The notes: a model not told the origin generated them from the letters alone. Positions 1-9,784 are shown, counted from the first letter of the stretch. The stretch: 64,000 bases of DNA from an uncultured Pseudomonadota bacterium (GCA_903884235.1 CAISEB010000004.1:1-64000), one strand, 5' to 3'. Program-made: numbers and translations.

Positions 1-241
1 CGGGCGCAGGCGCAGGCGCCGGGGCGAGCACGGGCGCGGCATCCGCGGCTGCCGCGCGTGGCCCGGAATCGGCCTCGGAGTGTGCGAGATCGACGACGAC
101 GGTCCGGACCTGGGCCGGCGCCTCGGTCGCGGCCGGCGGCGACGTCTTGCGGGGGCCCGTCAGGAGCTCCGGCACGACCAGCACGACGATCAGCACGAGG
201 GCAACCGCTCCGACCAGTCGTTCTTTCAGCCGCGTGTCCAT
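1..241 (-). CDS. dedD: DedD/SPOR-family cell-division protein (3' end outside window)
   Basis: Only the N-terminal 80 residues are in the window. They show a short cytoplasmic start (MDTRLKERLVGA), one strongly hydrophobic membrane segment at about residues 9-24, then a Pro/Ala-rich periplasmic linker. This is the architecture of DedD-type proteins, whose C-terminal SPOR domain binds denuded septal peptidoglycan; that domain would lie outside the window. The ATG sits 8 nt after the folC stop, so it is probably co-transcribed with folC, as in the conserved accD-folC-dedD order. Identity rests on architecture plus position. Confidence 0.72.
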   Translation of the reverse strand, partial: MDTRLKERLVGAVALVLIVVLVVPELLTGPRKTSPPAATEAPAQVRTVVVDLAHSEADSGPRAAAADAAPVLAPAPAPAP

Positions 242-249
242 AGGCTCGC

Positions 250-1536
250 TCAGGATTGGCGCGCAGACGAGTATAGACGATGCCATTCCAGCGCCGGGGC
301 CACCGTGTGGAACGAACCGAACACGACGACGCGATCGCCGGGCTCGGCCTCGTCGGCGGCCCAGGCACAGCCGGCCTCGACCGACAGTGCCGTCGCGATC
401 GAGCGGCCGAGCACGGCGCCCCAGCGTTCCGCGAGGTCGACCGCGTCGCGACCACGCTCGCCGGGCAGCGTGACGGCGCAGACGGCGTCGCGCGCGCCGA
501 GCGCCCGGGCGAGTTCCCTGCCGACGGCGAGGGCATCCTTGTCGGCGAGCAGTCCCGCGACCACGAGCGTGCGCCCGGGACCGCGACGCTCGATCATGGT
601 GTCGGCGAGGACCGCCGCGCTGCCCGGGTTGTGCGCGACGTCGAGCACCCATTCGACCGCGCCCGGCAACACCTGGTAGCGGCCGCACAGGCGCACGGCC
701 GCGAGCCCGCGCGCAACGCTCTGCGCGTCCGGCAGGAGGCCTGCGGCATCGAGCGCCGCGAGCGCGGTTGCCGTGTTCGGATACTGGGCCGCCCCGGCGA
801 GCGCCGGCGCCGGCAGGCCCTCGCGCCTTGCGGCGCCACGCCTGAACGCGAAGCCCGCCGCGCCGCGCTCGTAGCCGAACCCGACGCCGAGCCGCTCGAG
901 GTGCGCACCGATGCGCGCCGCCTCGGTCGCGATCGACTCGGGCATCGCGAGGCTACCGAACAGCGCCGGCCGCCCGGCGCGGAAGATGCCGGCCTTCTCG
1001 CGGCCGATCGCCTCCAGCGTCGTGCCGAGGTACTCCGTGTGATCGAGGCTGATCGACACGACCACGGCGACATCGGCGTCGATCGCGTTGACCGCATCGA
1101 GCCGGCCACCGAGCCCGACCTCGAGGATGGCGAGGTCGACTCCGGCTTCGGCGAACGCGACGAGGGCGGCCAGCGTGCCGTACTCGAAGTAGGTCAGCGT
1201 CGTCGGACCGCGCGCCGCCTCGATGCGCTCGAAGATCTCGCACAGGCGCCCCTCGCCGATCTCGACGCCGTCGATGCGGATGCGCTCGGTGTAGCGCACG
1301 AGGTGCGGGGAGGTGTACAGGCCGGTCGAGAGCCCGGCGGCGCGCGCGACCGCCTCGAGGGTCGCGGTCACCGAGCCCTTGCCGTTGGTGCCGCCGACCG
1401 TGATGACGTGCGCTGCGGGACGCACGATCCCGAGCGCCGGCAGCAAGGCGCGCATGCGATCGAGCGTGAAGTCCATGGCGTGCGGGTGCACGCGCTGCTG
1501 GTGCTCCAGCCAGTCGTCGAGCGTCCGCGGTTCCAC
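250..1536 (-). CDS. folC: Bifunctional folylpolyglutamate synthase / dihydrofolate synthase
   Basis: This 428-aa Mur-ligase-family enzyme adds L-glutamate to dihydropteroate and to reduced folates in the cytoplasm. The P-loop GGTNGKGSV, the SPHL motif after it, VGLGGRLDAVN in the central domain and DVAHNP in the C-terminal domain are all visible. Length is normal for the family. The start is a GTG two nucleotides after the accD stop; longer in-frame readings run into accD and are rejected. It lies in a tight truA-accD-folC-dedD string and is expected to be co-transcribed. Confidence 0.95.
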   Translation of the reverse strand: MEPRTLDDWLEHQQRVHPHAMDFTLDRMRALLPALGIVRPAAHVITVGGTNGKGSVTATLEAVARAAGLSTGLYTSPHLVRYTERIRIDGVEIGEGRLCEIFERIEAARGPTTLTYFEYGTLAALVAFAEAGVDLAILEVGLGGRLDAVNAIDADVAVVVSISLDHTEYLGTTLEAIGREKAGIFRAGRPALFGSLAMPESIATEAARIGAHLERLGVGFGYERGAAGFAFRRGAARREGLPAPALAGAAQYPNTATALAALDAAGLLPDAQSVARGLAAVRLCGRYQVLPGAVEWVLDVAHNPGSAAVLADTMIERRGPGRTLVVAGLLADKDALAVGRELARALGARDAVCAVTLPGERGRDAVDLAERWGAVLGRSIATALSVEAGCAWAADEAEPGDRVVVFGSFHTVAPALEWHRLYSSARQS

Positions 1537-1538
1537 GG

Positions 1539-2402
1539 TCAGGCCGCCTGCGGCGGCCGCTGCATCATCAGGCGCAGGATGTTCGCGATACGCTCGCGAT
1601 GGTCGCGGCGGTCGAGGATCATGTCGAGGGCGCCGTGCTCGAGCAGGAATTCGCTGCGCTGGAAGCCGTCGGGCAGCGTCTCGCGCACCGTCTGCTGGAT
1701 GACGCGCGGACCTGCGAACCCGATCAGCGCGCGCGGCTCGCCGATGTTGACGTCGCCGAGCATCGCGAGGCTCGCCGACACGCCGCCGGTCGTCGGATCC
1801 GTGAGCACCGAGATGAACGGCAGGCCGGCCTGCGCGAGGCGCCCGAGCGCGGCACTGGTCTTCGCCATCTGCATCAGCGAGTACAGGCCTTCCTGCATGC
1901 GCGCGCCGCCGCTGGCCGAGAAGCACACGAGCGGCATCTTGAAGGCCCGGCAGTGCTCGACTGCGCGCACGAACTTCTCGCCGACCACCGAGCCCATGGA
2001 GCCGGCCATGAACCTGAACTCGAAGGCGCAGGCGACGATCTCGAATCCGGTCAGGGTGCCGGCCATCACCGTCAGCGCATCGCGCTCGCCGGTCTCCTTC
2101 TGGGCGGCCAGCACGCGCTCGCGATAGCGCTTGGTGTCCTTGAAGCGCAGCGGGTCCTCGGACTGCACCGCCGCGGCGAGTTCGCTCGCGGAGCCCGGGT
2201 CGAGGAAGCGCTTCAGGCGGTCGCGGCCGTCGATGCGCATGTGGTGCGAGCACTTCGGGCAGACGTTGAGGTTGCGCTCGAGCTCGGCCCGGTACAGGAC
2301 CGCGTCGCAGGCCTCGCACTTGATCCAGAGGCCCTCCGGCACCGACCGGGTGCGGCGCTCGGTCTTGATCCGCGAGGGAATGATCTTCTCGAACCAGGTC
2401 AT
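1539..2402 (-). CDS. accD: Acetyl-CoA carboxylase carboxyltransferase subunit beta
   Basis: This 287-aa beta subunit of the carboxyltransferase works with AccA to carboxylate acetyl-CoA to malonyl-CoA for fatty acid synthesis. A four-cysteine zinc ribbon is intact (C29, C32, C48, C51), followed by the crotonase-like carboxyltransferase fold. The GARMQEG segment and the glycine-rich TDPTTGGV segment that form the acyl-CoA site are present. The ATG overlaps the truA stop in an ATGA arrangement, so the genes are translationally coupled. The trpF/trpB/trpA genes often found just upstream are absent. Confidence 0.97.
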   Translation of the reverse strand: MTWFEKIIPSRIKTERRTRSVPEGLWIKCEACDAVLYRAELERNLNVCPKCSHHMRIDGRDRLKRFLDPGSASELAAAVQSEDPLRFKDTKRYRERVLAAQKETGERDALTVMAGTLTGFEIVACAFEFRFMAGSMGSVVGEKFVRAVEHCRAFKMPLVCFSASGGARMQEGLYSLMQMAKTSAALGRLAQAGLPFISVLTDPTTGGVSASLAMLGDVNIGEPRALIGFAGPRVIQQTVRETLPDGFQRSEFLLEHGALDMILDRRDHRERIANILRLMMQRPPQAA

Positions 2403-3214
2403 CCGGGCCCGTCCAGCGACTGCGAAGCGCCGATCATAGCGGAAAGCCCGTCCCGGACCGAAGGCGGGAAGCCGGCCGCCGCCGGATAGCGCACGCTGGA
2501 GAAGTAGAGCCCGCCCGCCGGCGCCGTCATCCCGGCCCGGGCGCGCTCGCCGGCGGCCAGCAGTTCCGCGACCCAGGCCGCCGGCCGGGCGCCCTCCCCG
2601 ACCGCGAGCGCGGAGCCGGCGATGTTGCGCACCATGTGGTGCAGGAACGCGTTCGCGGTGACCTCGAGGACCACGAAGTCGCCCTCGCGGCGCACCGCGA
2701 TCGACTCGAGCCGGCGGACCGGGGAATGCGACTGGCACTCCGCGGCGCGGAACGCCGAGAAGTCGTGCAGGCCGACCAGCGCCTGCAGCGCCTCGTGCAT
2801 CGCGCCGGCATCGAGCGGCGCGTGCCACAGGCACACGCGCTCACGCAGCAGCGGCGAGCGGGTCGGGGCGTTCAGGATCACGTAGCGGTAGCTGCGCGCC
2901 TCGGCCGAGAAGCGGGCGCTGAAATCGTCCGCGACCGGCACCACCCAGCGCAGCGCGACGTCGCCGGGCAGGTTGGTGTTGGTGCCGAACAGCCAGCCGC
3001 GCATCGGCCGCACGGCCTCGGTGTCGAAGTGCACGACCTGGCCGAGCGCATGGACGCCCGCATCGGTACGGCCCGCACAGACGACGGCGACGGGATGGGC
3101 GGCGACGAAGCCGAGCGCGCGCTCGACCTCGGCCTGCACGGACGGCGCCGAGGTCTGGCGCTGCCAGCCCGCATAGGCGGTGCCGGCATACTCGATGGCG
3201 GCCGCTAGGCGCAC
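2399..3214 (-). CDS. truA: tRNA pseudouridine(38-40) synthase
   Basis: This 271-aa enzyme isomerises uridines 38-40 in the anticodon arm of tRNAs. The nucleophilic aspartate is D51 in GRTDAGVHA, and the N-terminal [13 protein letters not shown] core is typical. The C-terminal half carries the conserved [13 protein letters not shown] segment. I chose the GTG at 3214, 13 nt after the fimV stop, because the extra N-terminal residues of a longer reading would overlap fimV and do not look like TruA. The stop overlaps the accD start (ATGA). Confidence 0.93.
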   Translation of the reverse strand: MRLAAAIEYAGTAYAGWQRQTSAPSVQAEVERALGFVAAHPVAVVCAGRTDAGVHALGQVVHFDTEAVRPMRGWLFGTNTNLPGDVALRWVVPVADDFSARFSAEARSYRYVILNAPTRSPLLRERVCLWHAPLDAGAMHEALQALVGLHDFSAFRAAECQSHSPVRRLESIAVRREGDFVVLEVTANAFLHHMVRNIAGSALAVGEGARPAAWVAELLAAGERARAGMTAPAGGLYFSSVRYPAAAGFPPSVRDGLSAMIGASQSLDGPG

Positions 3215-3227
3215 GCGGTGCGCGCGC

Positions 3228-6200
3228 TCAGCGGGGCAGCGTCTCGATGAGCCGCTGGGCCTCCACCTTCTGCGAGGCACTGCCCTCGCTCATCACTTCC
3301 TGGAGGATGCTGCGGGCACCGTCCGGGTCGCCCATGTCCATGTAGGCGCGCGCGAGGTCGAGCTTGGTGCCGACCTCCGAGAGCGTCACCGGCTCGAGTT
3401 CCGGAAGGTCCAGGTCCTGGGGCATTCGCTCGGTCACTGTAGGCTCTCGATGATCGTTCAGCGGCGCGCCCACATCGAGATCCATCCCGGTGACCGGCGC
3501 CTTGTGTATCCCGGTCGCGAACACATCTGTCGAGAACCGGACTTCGTCGCGCCTCGGTTGCGCGACCGTGTCGTTTTCGAGCGCCCGCGCGAGCTCGTCG
3601 AGGTCGAGATCGAGGTCGGAGCTCGACAGCTCGATCTCCGCGCCCTCGACGTCGTGCTCGTCGAACGACGGCAGCAGCTCGGTGGGCGCCGCATCGCCGA
3701 CGCGCGGCGCAAGCTGCGTCGCCTCGTCGCGGAAGGTCGGACGCGGCATTTCCTTGGTGCTGTCGGAATCGCGCGACGCGATCCGCGTCGTGCCCGAATC
3801 GCCCGCCGCGCCGAGCAGCGAGCGCGATCCCGCGTCGAGGCCGGCGACGAGGGTCGCGGCATCGGACGGCTCGAGCGACGGGTGATCGGTCTCGCCGAAG
3901 CCTTCCAGCGCCGTCGCCGTCGCGGTCGAACCGAGCGTGCCGGTATCGACGCCGAGGTCCTCGATGTTGATCTCGGCGGTCGGATCGGCAGCCGACGGCG
4001 CGTGCCGGCCCGCGGCGTCCAGCTTCTGCATCAGCGTCGAGTCGGACTCGTAGCCCGGCATCTCGACGGTCGGAGCCTCCTCGAACGCACTGCGGTGCAG
4101 CTGCGGCTGCTCGACCGTCGGCGCATCGGCGCGGGCCGGCAGTTCCTGCGTCGCGCCGCCGTGGTCGCCGGGCTCCGCCTCGAGCAGCAGGTCGAAGCGG
4201 TCCGGGTCGATGGTCGGCGATTCGCCGGTCTCGGTGGCCGGATCGCCGGCGGCCAGCGCACTGCCGAGGTCGAGGTCGACGCCGTCGTGGTGCACGGCGC
4301 CGGTGTGCATGGCGGCGTCGCCCAGCAGTTCGAGGTCGACGCCCTGCGTCGCACCGGAATCGAGGTCGAGGTCGATGTCGGCGCCGCTCGTCGCATGGTC
4401 GCGGGCCGCGGAGAACAGCGGGTCGTCGGCGGCGATCTGCCGCCCCATGATCGCGACCTTGTCCCACTCGGCCGCAGGCGCGTGGTCGCGGCCGCGCGCC
4501 AGCGTGCGGGCGACCTCGAGGAAGGCGTCCTTGTTGCCCCAGACGAAGTACACCTCGAGCAGCTTCAGCTGCAGGTCGCGGCGCTCGGGCTCGCGGTCGA
4601 TCGCGAGGCGCACGATGTCGGCCGCCTGGTCGTACAGGCCATAGGCCATGTGGAAGTCGGCTTCGGCGAGCGGGTCGGCCTGGTCGAGCCCGATCGAGGA
4701 CTCCGCGGTCAGGCGGCTGTCCACCGGCGGCGACGGCAGGTCGGGCCGGCGCATCGACTGCGTTTCGCTGGTCGACTTGAACGGTGGCGGCGTGTACTCG
4801 CCGCTCGTGTCGTCCGCCTCCTCGACGACGATGTCGTCCCGGGCAGGACGGCGCTGGGCCGCCGTCAGCATCGACTGCGAGTCGAGCGAAGGGTCGGTCT
4901 CAGTACCCGCCGCGGCGGCATGCGGCTGCAGCACCTCGTCGAGGTCGGACGCGTCGCGGCGCCGACGCCACAGGCGGTAGCCGAACAGGCCGCCACCGAG
5001 CGCGACCAGCACGCCGATCGCGGCGTAGTAGAGGCCGTTGTCCCCGAACAGCCCCTCGAGCAGGCCGGGCTCCGCGGCGACGAGCGGCGCCGACTTCTTC
5101 GGCGCGGGCTTCGCCTCGGCGGGATTCGCGTCGACCGGCGTCGCCGGCGCAGGCGCGGGCTTGGCGGCCACCGGGGCGGGCGCCGGCACGGCCGGCTTCG
5201 CAGGCACGGGCGCGGGCACCGGCGTCGGCGGTACGGCGGGCTTCTGCGCCGCCTTCGCCTGCTGCTGCTGCTGCACGCGCGCCAACTCGGCGTTCTTGAA
5301 CTCGAGCAGGCGACGCGCGTCCTCGCGGGCCTTCTCGGCCGCGGGGTTGCGCGGCGCGGGCGCCGGTGCGGGCGCGGCCTTGGCGCTGCCCTCGTCCTTG
5401 CCGGTGGTCTCCTTGGGGACGACGAGCTTGAGGCGGGCCGGGCCGCTGCCGGCCGCATGCGCGCCCGCGCCGGTGCGCGCACGCCAGGCCTCGACCTGGC
5501 GGCTGACCTCGGCCGCGGCCTCGTGTGCATCGGTCGCCGCCCATTCGGACTCGGGCGGGATGCGCAGCACCGCGCCGCGGCGCAGGCGATTGATGTTGCC
5601 GTCGAAGGCCGCCGGATTGGCCCGGAACGTCGCGATCATCATGCGATTGACGTCCGCGGGCGCGGAGATGCCCTGGCGGCGGACGATCACCGACAGCGCG
5701 TCATTCGGCACGACCGTGTACTCGCCGCCGGTGGGCGAGCTCGGGCTCGGTGCCGGCGCAGGGCGCGGCGTGGGCGCGGCCACCGCCGCCGCCGTCGCCT
5801 GCACAGGCTCGGTGGGCGCGCGCTCGATCGTGCCGGAGGCCGGCGCGCTCGAGGCACCGCTGACCGGCGCCGCCATCGCCGGCGCCGCGGTCGGAGTCGA
5901 CTCGAACACGGGCGGATCGAGCAGCACCGTGTACTCGCGGATCAGGTGGCCGCGCGGCCAGCTGAGTTCCACGAGGAACGTGACGAAGGGTTCGCCGACG
6001 GCATCGGCGCTGTGCACCGACAGCACGTTGCGGCCCGCGCCATCGCGCGCGACCTTGAACGTCAGGCCGGACAGGAAGGCCGGGCGGTCGATGCCGTAGC
6101 GCGCGAAGATCTCGCGCGAGGCGACCGCGGCACGCAGCTGGGTCAGCTCCTCCGGCGTCGCGCCGAGCAGTTCGATGTCCGCAGTCAGCGGCTGGTTGAG

Positions 6201-6296
6201 CCCTGAACCGAGATGGATGTCACCGAGGCCGACCGCGTGGGCCGCAGCGGGCGCCGCGAGCAACAGGCCGATCAGGATGCGGGATTTCATGGTCAT
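3228..6296 (-). CDS. fimV: FimV-type LysM peptidoglycan-binding pilus assembly hub protein
   Basis: This is a 1022-aa inner-membrane protein. In order it has: a signal peptide ending near AAPAAAHAVG; the conserved FimV N-terminal domain (GLGDIHLGSGLNQPL); a LysM domain at about residues 200-250; Pro/Ala-rich linkers with a short poly-Gln run; one transmembrane helix (YYAAIGVLVALGGGLFGY); a long acidic cytoplasmic part; and the C-terminal FimV/TPR motif (KLDLARAYMDMGD). In Pseudomonas and relatives FimV supports type IV pilus assembly and cAMP signalling. The ATG at 6296 follows a GGGGTG stretch; GTG 6305 and ATG 6290 are alternatives. A perfect CRP-type palindrome lies about 70 nt upstream. 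Confidence 0.92.
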   Translation of the reverse strand: MTMKSRILIGLLLAAPAAAHAVGLGDIHLGSGLNQPLTADIELLGATPEELTQLRAAVASREIFARYGIDRPAFLSGLTFKVARDGAGRNVLSVHSADAVGEPFVTFLVELSWPRGHLIREYTVLLDPPVFESTPTAAPAMAAPVSGASSAPASGTIERAPTEPVQATAAAVAAPTPRPAPAPSPSSPTGGEYTVVPNDALSVIVRRQGISAPADVNRMMIATFRANPAAFDGNINRLRRGAVLRIPPESEWAATDAHEAAAEVSRQVEAWRARTGAGAHAAGSGPARLKLVVPKETTGKDEGSAKAAPAPAPAPRNPAAEKAREDARRLLEFKNAELARVQQQQQAKAAQKPAVPPTPVPAPVPAKPAVPAPAPVAAKPAPAPATPVDANPAEAKPAPKKSAPLVAAEPGLLEGLFGDNGLYYAAIGVLVALGGGLFGYRLWRRRRDASDLDEVLQPHAAAAGTETDPSLDSQSMLTAAQRRPARDDIVVEEADDTSGEYTPPPFKSTSETQSMRRPDLPSPPVDSRLTAESSIGLDQADPLAEADFHMAYGLYDQAADIVRLAIDREPERRDLQLKLLEVYFVWGNKDAFLEVARTLARGRDHAPAAEWDKVAIMGRQIAADDPLFSAARDHATSGADIDLDLDSGATQGVDLELLGDAAMHTGAVHHDGVDLDLGSALAAGDPATETGESPTIDPDRFDLLLEAEPGDHGGATQELPARADAPTVEQPQLHRSAFEEAPTVEMPGYESDSTLMQKLDAAGRHAPSAADPTAEINIEDLGVDTGTLGSTATATALEGFGETDHPSLEPSDAATLVAGLDAGSRSLLGAAGDSGTTRIASRDSDSTKEMPRPTFRDEATQLAPRVGDAAPTELLPSFDEHDVEGAEIELSSSDLDLDLDELARALENDTVAQPRRDEVRFSTDVFATGIHKAPVTGMDLDVGAPLNDHREPTVTERMPQDLDLPELEPVTLSEVGTKLDLARAYMDMGDPDGARSILQEVMSEGSASQKVEAQRLIETLPR

Positions 6297-6367
6297 CAAC
6301 TTCACCCCAGTGCACCGGAGCCTTGAATCCGGCGGCCAGCGGCCGGCACGGAAAGCTCGTCAAATTC

Positions 6368-6383
6368 TGTGAAATGGATCACA
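6368..6383. promoter_or_regulatory. Predicted CRP/Vfr/Clp-family binding site upstream of fimV
   Basis: The 16-bp palindrome TGTGA-N6-TCACA matches the CRP consensus half-sites exactly. It sits in the fimV upstream region, directly before a -35-like TTGACG on the minus strand (6358-6363), though I see no good -10 at the matching distance. A second, looser match (GATTCACAAGTCACAG) follows at 6391-6406. Vfr (Pseudomonas) and Clp (Xanthomonas) are relatives of CRP that control pilus and virulence genes, so control of fimV is plausible but inferred. Confidence 0.55.
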
Positions 6384-6582
6384 AGTCCCTGATTCACAAG
6401 TCACAGAGCCATGGCGAATTTGACGAAATATAGCTTAGTAAAGAGTCGACCACCAAAACTTCGACCCGCTCACATTCTTGGCAATCCATGCCGCGCCTCC
6501 TGCGACCTCAGGACCCGTGTACCCCAGTTTGTCATAATCGTGGCCGATTTCATCCGGGGTCAATCCGGTATGTGGCGATTCG
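6384..6582. other. AT-richer non-coding stretch between the MFS gene and fimV
   Basis: About 200 bases are visibly poorer in GC than the flanks. Read on the minus strand, the region contains a possible promoter (TTGGTG, 18-bp spacer, TATATT) and a protein-like run ending in KFWWSTLY just before a stop. That run has no start of its own and continues out of frame from the end of the MFS gene. It may be the remnant of a lost gene or simply the fimV leader. I assign no function. Confidence 0.3.
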
Positions 6583-7749
6583 TCACCCGGCCATTCTAGC
6601 CAAACCCGGTCCCGGCCCGCCGCCCTCGGCGCCGACCCGCAGCCCAAAGCTGAGGCCGAGCGCCGCGAGCGCGAGCAGCGTCGCCGCCGCGAAACTCGCG
6701 GCCGGACCCACCGCCTCCCACAACCCGCCGGCCAGCAGGCTGCCGGCGATGCCGCCCGCACCCCAGCCGACGGAGGACACCAGCGCCTGCGCGCGCGCCG
6801 CGTGGCTCGGCGGCACGAGCTGGGGGGCAAGCCGCACGCCGACGACGTGGAACAGCGCGAAGCCAAGGCCGTGCAGCGCCTGCGCGGCGAGCATCACCGG
6901 GCGCGAGCCCGGCAGCAGCGCGCACAGCGCCCAGCGCAGCACGCTGCCCGCGAGCGCCACCCTGAGCAGGCGCACCGGACCGACCCGGGACAGCACGGCC
7001 GGCGCCGCCAGGAACAGGCCGATCTCGGCGACGACGCCGAAGGACCAGTACAGGCCGATCGTAGCCGGCGCGTAGCCCTCGCGCGCGAGGTACAGCGTGT
7101 AGAAGCCGTAGTACGCGCCGAAGCCGGTGAGGTGCAGGAACGAGATCAGCAGCAGCCGCCCGAGCGCACGCCGGTCGCCAGCATCCGCTTCGCCTGCGAA
7201 GGCGAGCTTCGGCGCGCCGCGCGGCAGCGCACCGAGCGCGAGCGCGGTCGCCGCCACCAGCGTCGCGAGCGCCCAGGGGATCGTCGAGGCGCCGTGGCGC
7301 GCGAGCAGCGCGCCGAGCGCGGCGGAGCTCGCGAGGAAGCCGAGCGAGCCCCACAGCCGCAGCCAGCCGTAGCGCAGGCTGCCGCCCGGGCGCTCGATCG
7401 ACAGCGAGTCGACGATCGGCATGAGACCGTGAATCGCGATGCTGAAGCAGGCGAGTCCGGCCGCGAGCGCGAGCATGCCCTCGAGCTGCGTCAGCGCGAG
7501 CGCCGCGAGCGTCGCCGCCGCACCCAGCACCCACAGCACGGTGCGCCGGTCGTCCGCGCGGTCGGCCGCGCCTGCACACAGGTACGGCGCCGCGAGGCGC
7601 AGCCCGTTGAAGATCGCGAGCAGCACGCCGATGGCGCCGGCGCCGTAGCCCAGCGAGACGAGGTAGCTCGGCCAGTACGGCTGGAAGACCCCGATCGCGC
7701 CGAAGTAGAAGAAGTAGCTGGCCGCGATCGCGGCGCGGCCGGTCCTCAC
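6583..7749 (-). CDS. MFS transporter (MFS_1-like, HcaT-type)
   Basis: This 388-aa integral membrane protein has about 12 hydrophobic segments and the [19 protein letters not shown] opening typical of the LacY/HcaT-like branch of the major facilitator superfamily. Charged RAD and RRT loops follow the second and third helices. The substrate cannot be read from the sequence. The GTG start overlaps the aroC stop (GTGA), implying co-translation. An MFS gene of this kind directly after aroC is common in gammaproteobacteria. Confidence 0.85.
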   Translation of the reverse strand: MRTGRAAIAASYFFYFGAIGVFQPYWPSYLVSLGYGAGAIGVLLAIFNGLRLAAPYLCAGAADRADDRRTVLWVLGAAATLAALALTQLEGMLALAAGLACFSIAIHGLMPIVDSLSIERPGGSLRYGWLRLWGSLGFLASSAALGALLARHGASTIPWALATLVAATALALGALPRGAPKLAFAGEADAGDRRALGRLLLISFLHLTGFGAYYGFYTLYLAREGYAPATIGLYWSFGVVAEIGLFLAAPAVLSRVGPVRLLRVALAGSVLRWALCALLPGSRPVMLAAQALHGLGFALFHVVGVRLAPQLVPPSHAARAQALVSSVGWGAGGIAGSLLAGGLWEAVGPAASFAAATLLALAALGLSFGLRVGAEGGGPGPGLARMAG

Positions 7750-8846
7750 GAAGGCGAGCGGGTGATCACCGGGGTCGGCGAGTCGACGTCGGCGTTCTGG
7801 CCGCGGTGGCGCAGCCAGTGGTCCATCAGCACGATCGCGAGCATGGCCTCGGCGATCGGCGTCGCCCGCAGCCCGACGCACGGATCGTGGCGCCCGGTCG
7901 TGACCACGTCGGTCGCTGCACCCTCGACGTCCACGGTGCGGCCGGGGACCTGGATGCTGGAGGTCGGCTTGAGCGCCATGCTGACCACGATGTCCTGGCC
8001 GCTCGAGATCCCGCCGAGCACCCCGCCGGCGTGGTTGGACGTGAACCCGGTCGGCGTCAGCTCGTCGCGCGCGACGCTGCCGCGCTGCCCGACGACGCCA
8101 AAGCCCGCGCCGATCTCGACGCCCTTGACCGCGTTGATGCCCATCATCGCGTGCGCAAGATCGGCATCGAGCCGGTCGAAGACCGGCTCGCCGAGGCCGG
8201 GCGGGACGCCCCGCGCGACGACGGTGATGCGCGCGCCGATCGAATCGCCGGCCTCGCGCACCTCCCACATCAGCGCCTCGAGCTCGGCGATCCGCGACGG
8301 GTCCGGGCAGAAGAAGGGGTTCGTGTACGCCGACGGCGGATCCACCGGATCGAGCACCAGCGGGCCGATGGCGGCGAGGTAGCCGTGGATGGACACGCCG
8401 AGCCGCTCGGCGAGGTACTTGCGGGCGATCGCACCGGCCGCCACGCGCATCACGGTCTCGCGCGCCGAGGAACGGCCGCCGCCGCGGTAGTCGCGGAACC
8501 CGTACTTCTGCTGGTACGTGTAGTCGGCGTGGCCCGGACGGAAGCGGTCCTTGATCTTGTCGTAGTCGCGCGAGCGCTGGTCGGTGTTCTCCACCAGCAG
8601 GCCGATGGGGCTGCCGGTGGTGCGGCCCTCGAACACGCCGGACAGGATGCGCACCTGGTCCGGCTCCTTGCGCTGGCTGGTGAAGTGCGAGGTGCCCGAG
8701 CGCCGGCGCTCGACATCGCGCATCAGTTCGTCCTCGCTGATCGCAAGCCCGGGCGGGCAGCCATCCACGATCGCACCCAGCGCCGGCCCGTGGCTCTCGC
8801 CGAAGGTCGTCACCGTGAACAGCCTGCCGATCGTGTTGCCCGACAT
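7746..8846 (-). CDS. aroC: Chorismate synthase
   Basis: This 366-aa enzyme converts 5-enolpyruvylshikimate-3-phosphate to chorismate with reduced FMN, the last common step to aromatic amino acids. The N-terminus [20 protein letters not shown] carries the conserved GESHG motif. RPGHADYTY and the [12 protein letters not shown] segment that bind substrate and FMN are intact. It starts 7 nt after the prmB stop and overlaps the downstream MFS gene by 4 nt, so the three genes probably form one operon. Confidence 0.97.
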   Translation of the reverse strand: MSGNTIGRLFTVTTFGESHGPALGAIVDGCPPGLAISEDELMRDVERRRSGTSHFTSQRKEPDQVRILSGVFEGRTTGSPIGLLVENTDQRSRDYDKIKDRFRPGHADYTYQQKYGFRDYRGGGRSSARETVMRVAAGAIARKYLAERLGVSIHGYLAAIGPLVLDPVDPPSAYTNPFFCPDPSRIAELEALMWEVREAGDSIGARITVVARGVPPGLGEPVFDRLDADLAHAMMGINAVKGVEIGAGFGVVGQRGSVARDELTPTGFTSNHAGGVLGGISSGQDIVVSMALKPTSSIQVPGRTVDVEGAATDVVTTGRHDPCVGLRATPIAEAMLAIVLMDHWLRHRGQNADVDSPTPVITRSPS

Positions 8847-8853
8847 CCGCGTG

Positions 8854-9732
8854 TTACTCCAGGGTCAGCAGAAAGACGCCGCCGCCGCCGCGCTCGAAGT
8901 CGAGCCAGACGAACGGCAGCCGGGGCCACGTGGCCTCCACGGCATCCTGCGTGTCGCCCACCTCGACGACGAGGATGGCACCGGGCGTCGCGTGGCGGCG
9001 TGCGCCGTCGAGGATCCGCCGCACCGCATCGAGGCCGTCGGCGCCGGAGGCGAGCCCCATCTCGGGCTCGTGGCCGTACTCGGGCGGCAGCGCATCGACG
9101 ACCGCCTGCGGCACGTAGGGCGGATTGGACACGATGATATCGTACCGCTCGCCGCCGAGCCCGTCGTAGACGTCCGACAGGCGCGTCTCGACCCGTCCGT
9201 CGAGCCCGTGGCGGCGGATGTTGTCGCGCGCGACCTCGAGCGCAGCGGCGCTCAGGTCCGCGGCAACGACCACCGCCCCTGGGAACGCGTGGGCGCAGGC
9301 GATCGCGATGCAGCCCGAGCCGGTGCCGATGTCGAGGATGCGTCGGACCCTCGCGGGGTCGATGAACGGGCTGAAGCGTGACTCGATGAGCTCGGCGATC
9401 GGCGAGCGCGGCACCAGCACGCGCGGATCGACGCGGATCTCGTGACCCCCGAACCAGGTCACGCCGGTCAAATAGGCCGACGGCAGCCGCTCCTCGATTC
9501 GGCGTTGCACGAGCTGGGCGAGCGCACGCCTCGCCTCGAGCGTGAGCTGCCAGTCGTACGCCTCGGGTGCCGCCGAATGCGGCCAGCCGGCGGCGTGGAA
9601 CACGAGCGCGGCCGCATCGTCCACGGCGCTTTCGGTGCCGTGGCCGTAGGTCAGCTTGGCGCGATCGAGGCGGCGCGCGACCCAGCGGATCGCAGCGCCG
9701 GCGGGGATCGGGGGCAGTCGCGCGGTAGCCAT
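8854..9732 (-). CDS. prmB: 50S ribosomal protein L3 glutamine N5-methyltransferase
   Basis: This 292-aa SAM-dependent methyltransferase has the glycine-rich motif [12 protein letters not shown] at about residues 135-146 and the catalytic SNPPYVP motif that binds the glutamine amide. PrmB rather than PrmC or a generic HemK enzyme is favoured by its place directly before aroC and by the N-terminal [14 protein letters not shown] stretch. A -10-like TAGACT lies six bases before the ATG, so the transcript may be leaderless. It is divergent from the SCO1-like gene. Confidence 0.92.
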   Translation of the reverse strand: MATARLPPIPAGAAIRWVARRLDRAKLTYGHGTESAVDDAAALVFHAAGWPHSAAPEAYDWQLTLEARRALAQLVQRRIEERLPSAYLTGVTWFGGHEIRVDPRVLVPRSPIAELIESRFSPFIDPARVRRILDIGTGSGCIAIACAHAFPGAVVVAADLSAAALEVARDNIRRHGLDGRVETRLSDVYDGLGGERYDIIVSNPPYVPQAVVDALPPEYGHEPEMGLASGADGLDAVRRILDGARRHATPGAILVVEVGDTQDAVEATWPRLPFVWLDFERGGGGVFLLTLE

Positions 9733-9769
9733 GCGCCCAGTCTAAAGCAGCGGGGCGGCTCGCGAGTCA

Positions 9770-9784
9770 TGGGATAATGGGCCA
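9770..9784 (+). promoter_or_regulatory. Extended -10 promoter of the SCO1-like gene, possibly leaderless
   Basis: TGGGATAAT at 9770-9778 fits an extended -10 element (TGn followed by GATAAT). Transcription would start about 6-7 bases downstream, on or next to the ATG at 9784, leaving no room for a Shine-Dalgarno sequence. No convincing -35 is present, as expected for an extended -10 promoter. Confidence 0.4.

Noticed and set aside
5261-5277. CTG/CAG trinucleotide run
   Set aside because: It encodes a short poly-Gln stretch inside the FimV linker and keeps the reading frame; no sign of a separate element.
3180-6206. Very long open frame on the plus strand opposite fimV
   Set aside because: Arg/Gly/Val-rich antisense reading of a clear fimV gene; in GC-rich DNA such shadow frames are common. 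The translation matches no family.
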